A model generated the notes under the pieces. That model was not told the DNA's origin. It made no database searches and saw only the letters and a program-made list of their open reading frames with translations. Of a stretch of 64,000 nt of DNA, positions 1-9,087 are shown in pieces. The translations under genes were made by a program, and so were the position numbers. Numbering within the stretch: the first letter of the stretch is position 1; each line of letters starts with the position of its first letter. Source of the DNA: Porphyra umbilicalis (Eukaryota; Rhodophyta; Bangiophyceae; Bangiales; Bangiaceae); contig KV918776.1 of NCBI GenBank assembly GCA_002049455.2, positions 425,912 to 489,911 of the forward strand, read 5' to 3'.

Positions 1-107
1 GCCCGCCCCCAACGGCGTGGGCGCCCAAGACCCCGTGGCCGCCGTGCCGCCCCACCGGTCCGTGTCCCTCAATGGCGCCGGCGGCGACACGGCGGGCGAC
101 GGCGGCG

Positions 108-142
108 CCCCCCCCCCACCCCCCCCCCCCCCCCCCCCCCCC
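108..142. repeat. C homopolymer tract, nearly pure
   Basis: Almost uninterrupted cytosine with a single A. It lies 5' of the first recognisable domain of the La-like gene and would read as a poly-Pro run in the gene's frame. Similar runs recur through the window and are the main cause of ambiguous reading frames. Confidence 0.95.
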
Positions 143-242
143 ACCAGCGTGGGTGCGCCCATCCACCCCCCCCCCGCCCCCGTCGTTTGGCGGTCCCCCC
201 CCCCCCCTCCCCCCCACGCCGGCTACCCCCGCCGGGGGCCTC

Positions 243-475
243 ATGTCCGCCTCAGAGTCGGCGCGCTCCCTCGTCCTCCTCCGCCTGCCGCCGACCATCA
301 CCCTCAACGCGTTGCGCGCGGCCTTTGAGCGCTGGGGCCCCGTCGTGTACGCGTGGCTGCCCCGCCGCACGGGGTCGGGGGCGCTGCGGGGGCACGCAAC
401 GGTCACGTTTGCAGACCAGGGGGCGGCGGACGCGGCGCTCGCCGCGCACCGCGCGGCGCGGCGCGCGCGCGAGGC

Positions 476-506
<31 letters not shown>

Positions 507-854
507 GCGGTGGGCCCCCCACCGTCGGGCGCGGCGGCGCCGTCGTTGTCGTCGCGCCGCCGCGGCGGCAGCCGCGGCGTCCTCGTCGTCCCCAAAGACC
601 TCTTTGACACGGCCGCCGGCGGGCGCGCGCCCGCCGAGCGCGGCACGGTCGTTGAGTTGTCGGGCCTCGGCCCCGGCCAAACGTGGCGGGGGCTGTGGGC
701 GGGCCTCGGCGGCATTGACCGGGAGGAGCTGGAAGCCGTCTATGCGGAAACGGTTGACCCAGAGGGGGAGGGCGTTGGCGACGAGGCCGACGGCCTGTGG
801 GATGCGGTCGACCATAGCTTTGCGTCTGCGTCGGCGTCGACGCCGTCGGCCGGT

Positions 855-892
<38 letters not shown>

Positions 893-2136
893 AGAGGCGG
901 GTGCGGCAGCAGCAGCAGCAGCAGCAGCGGCGGCGGCGGCGGCGGCGGGGACGGCGCCCGCGGCGGCAGCGGTGGCACCCGACGGGGCGTTCGCCGACGG
1001 CGGCGCGGCGGCCCCATGGCCCGACGCGGCCGCCGAAGCGGCGGCGCTCGTCGAGGAGCGCGCCCTCCTCGAGCGCCTCCTCGCGCGGCGCCTCGTCGCG
1101 CCCGACGCGCGCCTCGTCTGCTTCCTCGCCTACACCAACGGGTCTGAGATGGCCTACGCCACCTTTCCCAGCCGCCGCGTCGCGGAAGCGTACGCCGCCT
1201 GGGTCGCCCGCATGCCCGACGGTTGGGAGGTCGACGGGGTGGCGGGCATCCGCGCGCGGCTGCTCGCCGAGCGCGAGGCGGACGCCTACTGGGACGCGGC
1301 GGGCGTGAGCATCTGCACGCGGTGGAACCGCAAGTTGGGGGTTGCCGACGGGGGGTTGGCCGCGGCGGGCGGCCGCGACGGTCGGTTGCAGGGCGGGCCA
1401 CCGCCCGAGGGCGGGGGGGCGGGGGGGGGGGGTGGGGCGGGCGCGACGCCCCGCACCGGCACCCGGCCGATGGTGCGTTGAGGGGGACGGGCGGCAGACG
1501 AGCGGGCACGAGGGGCGGGAGCCGGCGGCGGCTGCCGGTGAGGCCGACGCTGCGGCGTGGGAGCGGGCGCCTCCCCCCGCGGGGAATGGGACGGCGCCCC
1601 CCCCCCGGCGCCCCTCCCCACGCCTGTGGACTCCCACGGGGCGGCCCCCACCTACGCCCCCTTTGCTGGCTCTGCGGCGGTGGCGGGGCGCTCCCCCCCC
1701 CCCCCCCCGACCCCCGCCCCTACACGGCCGCCGCCACCTCCTCCTTCACGTCCCCCCCCCCCCCCCCCCCCCCCCTCAGCCCCACCCCCTCGGCGTCATT
1801 GTGTCGGTCACCCACATCCCGACGCGCCTCTCGTGGCGCACCCTCCTCCACGACCTCTCCGCCCTCGGGCCGGTCGTCTTTCTCCGCTACCGCGCGCACG
1901 CGCCCTCGTGCTCGGTCCGCTACGCCGACGCGGCGGTGGCGGCGGCGGCGGCGCGCGCGCTCGCCGCCGGCGCCGTCACCGTTGGCGGCGTCACGGTCGA
2001 CGCGGCCGTCTTAGCGGGCGCCGCCGAAGCAGACTACTGGGCGGTGGCGGTGGCGGAGCGGCGGGCCAAGGCCGCCGCCGCCGCCATGCACGGGCCCGAG
2101 GTGTATGGCGCGCGGGGGGGGGGGGAGGGTGGCTAA
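243..2136 (+). CDS. La-type RNA-binding protein: RRM plus two xRRM-like modules (5' end uncertain)
   Basis: Two exons, 243-1304 and 1780-2136. The intron 1305-1779 has a GTGAGC donor and a long C tract ending CTCAG, and the junction is phase 0. Exon 1 begins MSASESARSLVLLRLPP. An RRM is visible with RNP2 (LVLLRLP) near residues 10-16 and RNP1 (RGHATVTF) near residues 50-57. After an Ala/Gly linker comes a first La xRRM-like block (GTVVELSGLGPGQTW ... EADAYWDAAG). Exon 2 carries a second (GVIVSVTHIP ... AEADYWAVAV). The closing 'E-x-x-YW' is typical of the C-terminal xRRM of La proteins. La proteins bind 3' oligo-U of nascent Pol III transcripts in the nucleus. No La motif is seen, but the frame stays open to the left edge through a Pro-rich stretch, so the N-terminus may lie upstream. 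RNA binding is well supported; the La assignment is an inference. Confidence 0.72.
853..949 (+). repeat. GCG/GCA trinucleotide repeat (poly-Ala) in the La-like gene
   Basis: Alternating GCG and GCA runs encode two poly-Ala blocks split by EAG. They form a disordered linker between RRM-like modules. A second GCG run lies near 475-510. Confidence 0.9.
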
Positions 2137-4637
2137 CCGACGGCCGCGCCGAGGGGGGGCGCGCCTCCGGGGGGGTGGGTGCGGGGGGGGGGGGGGGAGG
2201 GTGCGGGGGGGATGGCCGGGGGGGGGGGGGGGTGGGGGGACGCCGGTCGTGACGGCCGGGGGGGGTACGGCTCGGAGCGGCGCGCGTGGAGCGAGGGGGT
2301 GTGGAGGTGAGACGGGGGGGGCGGCGGCACCGCACTTTTTGGGGCAACCGTAGGACGGAGGGGGGGCTGCAAGTGGGGGGAGGCTGCACGCCGCTGTCTT
2401 TCAGGGCCGTGCCGGTCTATTTTTGTCCTCTTGCTCTTTCCTTTGTGGCGGCGCAGGCAACCGCATGGGTGGGTGCAGAGGGTGCGGGGAGGGGGACGTA
2501 CGCTACGGCCGACTCGTCGGTGCGACGGGCAACGAGACGGGGTGTTTGTGGCCTGTACCCCGCTGGTAGAGAGCGCAGACCAAAGCGACGCGTCGCTGGG
2601 AGGCATGCCGACACCGGCCGCCACGTCTGGGAGCATTCGTGCGTTGACAACCATGGTGGCACATCGCATCGGGCTTGGTTTTCCTAGCGGCCGTTGCTGA
2701 GATGCACGGCAGTGGGCCACCACAGCGTGTGTACCGCAAATGCCACACGAGAGCAAAGACAAGAGGTCGATCTTTTATGGGGCGCTACCGCAAAACAACC
2801 ACCAACGCTGCGTCGAATAGAGGGTGTACGTGTCGCTTGGAACGCAAGGTGGCACCGAAGGCCACCCCCGCTGGTATCTATTCGCAGCCACCGGTGGGAT
2901 GGGGCCGACTTGATCCGTGCGCACGGGCAGAGCTCGCTCTACCGGACCTCTAGCAGTGACGGCGCATGGAGAAGCAGCTCGCCACTGACTCTGAGGCCGG
3001 ATGGTGTCCAAGAGAATGAGGCGGGGAGAGGGAGAGGGAGGCAGGGAGGAGAGACGGACGGAAAAGAATACGACGGTGCAGCGGTGCAACAAAGGCAAAG
3101 CAGCACAAAAATACAAAAGCGAGGACAGCGACGGCAGAACACGAGGAACACGAGGTTTACCAGTAGGCCCCGGGCGGACGCTCGGGGGCCCCATCCAAAC
3201 GCGATCGACCCACCTTGACTACTGGGAAAACAGGGGGCGAGGAGAGACCAGCAATGGGAAACAAAAACAAAAGGGTACGGCACAGCTGCGCCAGAGTGCA
3301 TGCCGACGATCACGGTGACGGCACTGTTGCATGCATCGGCCTCGACGACGCCGCCGCGATCGGACCGTGGGATTTTGGCCAGCAGAACGGTTCATGGCCC
3401 AGTTTAATCCGTCTTCTCGGATAGCAAATCAAAGTCGTAATGCGGTTCGTCGATGGCCGATGACAACAAGTCCCTCATGACCCACAGCCGCAACTCCACA
3501 ATTGCGGCACTTCACCAATGGCGCACCACGGTGCCTTACGAGCGTCGTGCCACGAGACGTCGATGTTGCTGAGCGGCATCCGGGCTGGCCGCTCATCGTT
3601 GTGGGTGGGGATCCCCACAGCGACCGAGGCATCAGGCCGCCTGCCTGGCGACCCGTCGCGCACCGGCGAGCCGGGGCGTCAGCGGCCGAGGCTGACGGCG
3701 GTGCACCGCGCCCGCCACCGCCTGCCATGCCGTGGGCGCTCCCCCCGCCTCGCGCCGCCGCGCCGGCTGGTGGCAGCGGGGAGCCGACGCGAGCCGTGGA
3801 CTTGACGGTGCCGGCGGGGGCCTCGCCGGTGACCGTGGTTGCCGCCAGGTGCGCCCACTGCCGGCACCTACGTGGTTGGGTTTCCGTGTGGGGTCCGACG
3901 GAGAAAGCAGGCAACTGCTGATTCGTTCTGGGTACGAGGCGAGGCACGGTGAGGGACCGAAAGGGCGGCAGCGCCGACAGTTCCCAACGGGGGTGCCCAC
4001 GGGGACATCGTCAGCCCCTGACCGACCGTGTGAAGGGACTGGCGGGCAGGGGGTGGGGACGTAGTCACTCCCGCTCAGGCGGGTTTCCGCTGGCAGTAAA
4101 CGTGCCACTGGGGGACAACTCCCAGCATTTTCATGCACGTTGAGGCGGGACGACCGCAGTGGGGAGTCTGATGCCAATGCCGGCGTGCCCGCGCTTGGCG
4201 GTGGTGGACGCATCTGGTTCAAATCCTGCCACGCCCATTCGATTGACTATGCTAGGGAGAGCGCATGCATAGACGCAGGGCGCATCGCAGCAGGCTGTGT
4301 GGGCTGTGGCTTCCTCACGGCGGCAGCCAGCAATCGCTGCAGCAGGACGAGCCAAACGATACTCTTGAGCTGCCATGGAACCGAGTCCCGCTGTGTGTGA
4401 ACAGGACAGTTTATTGTACGGAGTCCCTACACGGCCGACGAGCACAACACAACAGGCTGTAGAGAAGCGCACGGCCGCTGGCTTTCTTGAAAATGTACAC
4501 ACGGCACCCGCAGCGTTGACGAAAAAACCGACGCCCATTAATTGGAAGCGCAATCCGGTACGCGCCTCCCCCGCCACAGCCACCGCGTCGTCTCCCACCG
4601 CGAGACGCCCGCCGGCGACTCGAGCGGCAGGGTGCAT
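2137..4637. other. Intergenic, no convincing gene
   Basis: The first ~200 bases are very G-rich and are probably the 3' flank of the La-like gene. The rest has moderate composition with short ORFs on both strands, none showing a recognisable domain. The only feature noted is a degenerate tRNA-like stretch near 4142-4232. Confidence 0.6.
4142..4232 (+). other. Degenerate tRNA-like sequence (pseudo-tRNA or SINE head)
   Basis: GGTTCAAATCC near 4216 matches the T-loop/box B consensus. About 55 bases upstream, GACCGCAGTGGGGAGTC can form a D-arm. Downstream CACGCCCA would be the 3' acceptor strand plus discriminator. However, the T stem has two mismatches, no proper 5' acceptor partner is found, and no anticodon loop with U33 can be drawn. 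I read it as a tRNA-derived relic rather than a working tRNA. Confidence 0.25.
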
Positions 4638-5329
4638 TCAGGCGGCAACAACCACCGGCTCTGGTGTCGGTACCGGCTCTTGGATCTCACCCTCGGTTGA
4701 CTCGCTACCCGCCCTCACCTTGCCCGCCTCCACATCCTCGGTCGTTGCTTCGACCGGTGCGGCACTCGTGCCCGAAAACCACCCGTCCTCAGCAGCGGCG
4801 CCAACGGTCGCCGCGAGGGCTGCGAGGAAGGCCAGCCACGCCGACAGCATGCCGATATTGAGGACGCCCCCAATATACGTACGGGGCGACGACGCAACGC
4901 CGGCGGTGATACCCCACCAGAGTGCCAGGAACCCGCAAATGAAGGGCATGAAGTTCTTGATTGCCTCAATGTGGAGGAGCAGGGCCGCCAACGCAACGGT
5001 CGCCAGGATGAAGGAGATGACGCCCGCAGCCACTAGGTAGCCGATGCGCGACGGGCAGTCGTCGAGGACGTCGCAAAACTCCGAGTTGAACCCACTGCAG
5101 TTGAGAAAAACGAGGGAAGGACAGAGCAAGGTAGGCAACGAATAAACGACAGGGTCAGTATCGACATGAGGGAACTACGATGAGAAGGACGGCATGCACG
5201 CGGTTGGATGCTCTTCTTTTTCTCATCAAGGCCCGAAAAGGATACGTACAGGCATGTCAGGCTGCCGACGGCCACCAGCGTCAGCGCCAGCACCTGCTTG
5301 CCCTTCATCATGGCCACAGCGTGAGACAT
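4638..5329 (-). CDS. Small four-helix membrane protein (178 aa)
   Basis: Two exons on the minus strand, 5329-5250 and 5094-4638. The intron 5249-5095 has a GTACGT donor and CTGCAG acceptor, and the lengths sum to 179 codons. The start MSHAVAMMKGKQ lies just before the first hydrophobic helix (VLALTLVAVGSLTCL, residues ~13-27). A short loop with three Cys (two in EFCDVLDDC) follows, then helices near residues 47-68 (YLVAAGVISFILATVALAALLL), 75-95 (FMPFICGFLALWWGITAG) and 105-130 (GGVLNIGMLSAWLAFLAALAA). The tail is acidic and Pro-rich (~50 residues, ending PEPVVVAA). The layout resembles MARVEL-type or other tetraspan proteins with both ends cytosolic. The family is not recognised. An alternative start inside exon 2 would lose the first helix, so the spliced model is preferred. 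Confidence 0.7.
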
Positions 5330-6046
5330 GGTGACGACCGCGGGGGGGGCTGAGATGGCGCACGAGGCGGCAGAGGCGACGGGGTGGCGGCGGGGCCGGG
5401 CGGCTCGGGGAAGCGGGAAGCGGGAGGGTGGTCGAGACAGTGACGGCCGTGTGCGCACTATGCGCACTTGGGGGCGGTGGGGGTCGACAGGCAGCACGCA
5501 CGCTCAAGAGGCGGGCCGGCGGTGGCAGCCTTAAACCGGGATCCGTGCGGGCCGCCGGTGGGGAGACACCCCCACGCCTCTGCTCCCCGTGGGCACCCCC
5601 CCTCGTGAGGGCGCGCCCCTCGCCCACCACCACCTCCACGGCCGCCACCCACCGTTTCATGTGGGGGGTGTTTGCGCTCGCGGACCCGCCGATTGGGACC
5701 CCCGCCCACTGGCGCGCGTGCAACGTCCGTCTGCATACCTGTCTGCACGCCAACTTCCCCCCCCGACCAGAAACGCACGCCCGGCCTGGCTGGCACGCAA
5801 ACGGCTGCAACTGTCGCTCCTGGCCCAGTGGTGCCCCCCCCTACACCGCCTTTGGCGGGTGTGTCTGGTGTGGAGCGGCCCCGCCTCTGTCGGAATGGCT
5901 GACAGCTCACTGCGGGCCGATGCGCGGACCCACGCGCCCGCGCTCAGTCGAAGCCGCGGGGTGCCGGAGCGAGTGGCGCACCCTGCAAGCCTGGCAAGTT
6001 GGGGGCGGCGGCAGACACGGGATTGCCGCCCACCCACAGCGAGATA
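5330..6046. other. Intergenic, 5' flank of the membrane-protein gene
   Basis: This is the probable promoter and 5' leader of the minus-strand gene that starts at 5329. No TATA-like element or other motif stands out. ORFs across it are Pro/Arg-rich frame shadows. Confidence 0.5.
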
Positions 6047-6179
6047 CAGCCGTTCTCTAAAAAAAAACCTCATTGCGATTGTCGCAAAAGAGTTCTAAAT
6101 CGGCCTCTACGGGGTCGTAGAGGCCGATTTGGAACTATTTTGCAACAGTTGGAGTGAGGGATTTTTGGGAGAACGGCTG
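6047..6179. mobile_element. MITE, TIR family CAGCCGTTCTC, short palindromic copy
   Basis: The left end is CAGCCGTTCTCTAAAAA and the right end is its inverted partner ATTTTTGGGAGAACGGCTG. Between them a long imperfect palindrome centres near 6110 (AATCGGCCTCTACGG / GTAGAGGCCGATT). The left end is preceded by TA; the right flank is TT, so the duplication has decayed. The same ends bound 39581-40346 and the same palindrome lies at 40232-40329. No coding capacity. The ends and TA preference point to a Tc1/mariner-type mobiliser (inference). Confidence 0.85.
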
Positions 6180-6507
6180 TTTGCCTGGCTAAATCTGCCC
6201 CCAGCACACCGTCGTGTGCCGCTTGGATCCTCCAAGCGGCCCCCGCGGTGTCACCGTGGTACCGACCGGCACATTGGGTGAGACGCGCGCCAGACCGCCA
6301 ACGCTGTCAGATGGGGCGCCGAGCCTCCACCAGCGACAGCCCAGGGGCCACGAAAATAATGCCTACCTGTGCGGGGCGCTACCGTGGCCCAACAGTGCCG
6401 CTTCATGACCAGCCCCGTGGGCAGATTGGGAGCGGCCATCGTCTCTCTTTCAGATCCACCTGCAGGTCAGCTGGCCGCCGCATTCGGGGCACTCGCTGCG
6501 CACACTC

Positions 6508-6777
6508 TAGAGTGTCTATTCTACTGGCCGCCTCATTTGAGCCGATTCCAGGGGGAAAAAAATGGGGAAAAAACCCGCACTGTAACCTCTCCTGGGCGTG
6601 CCATCAATTTTGGGGAAGTGCCATATGGGCCAACTCGGCGGCTGTGTACGATGAAAACTCGGAGGGGGTGCCCCAGACACCCCAAAGAGGCCGCGTTTCC
6701 AGGCCATATGAGAGGGAGCCTCATTTGAGCCTCATCTGAGCCTCATTTGAGCTTCGGGAGCAGTAGAATGGACACTA
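6508..6777. mobile_element. MITE, TIR family GTGTCTATTCTAC
   Basis: The left end is TAGAGTGTCTATTCTACTG and the right end is CAGTAGAATGGACACTA. The subterminal DNA carries repeated CTCATTTGAGC motifs, one near the left end and three near the right. About 270 bp, no ORF. The element at 52323-52624 has the same terminal core and a similar subterminal repeat style, so the two form one family. Confidence 0.82.
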
Positions 6778-7405
6778 AACTTTAGCAGTGCTGTGTCAAA
6801 TGTGGATCACCACCGGAAATGTTAACCAGACTGGAGGCCTCCCCACGGGGTTGTACGTGCCGATTCCGTGACCTGGATACAGGCACAGCGGGAATACTCT
6901 GCGTACCAGTTCTTAGATGACGGCCTACAGCAGGTCCAAGAGTGCCAAAAAAGGCATTTTTCTCCAGATGTATGCATGTAGGTCTTGTTGATTTGCTGAC
7001 GAAGAATGGGACACCGGGCACAAACAGCCTTCTCTTGCTGTTTTTTATTCTCTTTTTCCTGTATTTCTTGGCCATGCCAGGAGGCGCCTCAGAAGGCGCT
7101 GCAGGCCCCCCAACCGCCAGAGCGTGGGAAAGGCACTGCAATGCCTCACATTGATTGGCGTGTGGCACGCCACGTCAAACAACCGACAGCATGATTGGCT
7201 GAGACGGATGATCAACATTCAAGACGCATCCCATTACACCAGTTCTTCTTCTTCTGCTCATAAATCACTATCAACACACGCTATGAGAAAGAAAAAACCA
7301 CCATCGTACTCCTCATGCTCTCCTCTTTCCATACGTATGCACCGTATGTCGTGGAGCAAGTGTAGTGCTGAGAAGGTCGACAGAATGGTCAGCATTTGGA
7401 ACAGA

Positions 7406-7647
7406 CTATGGCGCGTCGCCAAAGAATGATCGGATCCAAGCAAGTTCCACAGCGAGTCACAGCATGCTGTGACCGTGCTGTGACTGTGCTTTGAAATAAT
7501 TTTGCATGCTGAGGGCTCCTGGATGGCTCTGTGGGAGGCAAGGGCGATCACAGCAATTTTAAATTCTGTGCTGTGCGCTGCTGTGATCTGCTGTGACTTG
7601 CTGTGAGCGTTTCTCAGATCCGATCATTCTTTGGCGACGCGCCATAG
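7406..7647. mobile_element. MITE with perfect 31-bp terminal inverted repeats
   Basis: Arms 7406-7436 and 7617-7647 are perfect inverted copies, beginning CTATGGCGCGTCGCC. The 180-bp interior is packed with CTGTGA and TCACAG motifs in both orientations (for example CACAGCATGCTGTGACCG). No ORF. The TA within the outer CTATGG may be the target dinucleotide. No second copy exists in this window. Confidence 0.88.
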
Positions 7648-9087
7648 CTAAAATTTAGTCTCGCCAGCCGCTGTGGGAGGCCGCCGCGCGCCGCGCGGTG
7701 AGGTCAACCCTTTGCACTCGGCCTTTTAGGGGGGACCGCTTTGTGCGCTGCGCGATCGTGCCGGTCCACCCTCTGTCTTTTAGAGCTCGGGCAGCAGGCA
7801 CTATGTTCACCGCTCGCAGCCGTGCTGCTTTGCTGGCACGCCAGCAAGAGTACTGTGGATCCGACCTTCTTGCAGTCTGTGGGTGCAGGTGCTCACCCGC
7901 CAGATTGTGGCTGAGTCCACGGGCAGGCGAATGAGGTCCTTGGGTGGACCGAGTGAGTGTGGCCTGCGGTAAAACGACAGCCAGCGCAGGGCCTGATGGT
8001 CTGGTGGGTTTCTTTGCACAAGGAAGGCGGGCTCGATGTGACAGGGCGTGGGCCGTCGACTTTCCAGCAGAATAAGGCGGTGGCAGCCCGTGCAGACCTT
8101 GGGGATACCACCCAGCTGTGATTGCCATGGGGCAGAAGTGCAGTCGAAGCACGCTTGGTAACGATGATTTCGCGCTGGCGGTCGTTTGGAGGGACCTAGC
8201 GTACGGGAGAGACGTGCGCGGCAACGGCTCACGGACGCATGTTACGAGCGTCCTGGCTCTTTGGTCGTTAGGAGTACAACAGCTGGTGCGGCGACGTCGA
8301 GGAAGCGTCGCTCACGTGAACAACGCACGAGGCGCACGTCCAGGCCTATCAATTCCCGACTGTTCAGTCTTGCTCAAACGCTGGCCTCTTCTTGCGCTTT
8401 GCCCCTGCTCTTGTCGGGGGAGGTGCTGACGATGATGCGGCAAGGAGTGGTTGCGCAACGATTCAGTGGAGTGTCTACACACACTCCACCGACGTTGGGA
8501 ACCCTGCATCGCGCTGCTTCAAAAACGCTCCAGTAGAACAAGTGCCGCCATTTGACACAACATGTAAGAGGCAAACGACAATGGAGCCGCACACCCAGCA
8601 CCGTGAAAAAAAAAAGTACGGGCAACAACCCCCCGCACGGTACGCGAGTCCATGAGCAACAGACTCCCAGTCAACGAGAAAGGTTAGCAGCACCAGCCGG
8701 CTCTCCCTCACCCACAGAGGGGGGGAACGCTGCCACGGGGCCCAAACGCAAAACACACAACAATAAAAACAAGCACAATATCGGTACAACAGACGATGGA
8801 AAGGAACAAACGAAAAGAAGTCCAGTCAATCCACGGCGGAAGCATCGAGCAGCTTCCTCTCCGAGTCGCCCTACCTCAGAAGGCCTACGGACGCCCCCAG
8901 GCCGCCTTCACCTCGCAACTCCACGCTCCACCTCCGCGCCCCACCTTAACGCCCCCCCTCCACGCACCTCCTCCAGCCCCCATATCCAGCCCCCATCTCC
9001 AGCCCCCATCTCCACCCCCCACCTCCATCTCCGCCGCAGCCGCAGTCACCACCGCCCTCGCAGCGTCAACCCACCCGTCCGACCTCC
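7648..9087. other. Intergenic; possible zinc-ribbon-like coding relic on the minus strand
   Basis: The minus-strand frame between about 8232 and 7807 reads YQACFDCTSAP ... KVCTGCHRL, two CxxC knuckles 18-20 residues apart followed by mixed-composition protein-like sequence. No start context, splice sites or family could be fixed, so it may be a transposon exon or chance. From about 8690 to 9087 lies the probable 3' UTR of the PUF gene. Confidence 0.35.
8971..9032. repeat. Short tandem repeat, ~14-bp C-rich unit
   Basis: Three to four degenerate copies of CCAGCCCCCATCTC lie 55-115 bases past the PUF stop codon, probably in its 3' UTR. Confidence 0.7.

Noticed and set aside
187-1637. Several long overlapping frames on both strands over the first gene
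   Set aside because: They are Arg/Pro/Ala run shadows of the RRM-containing frame; none has a domain or intact splice pattern.
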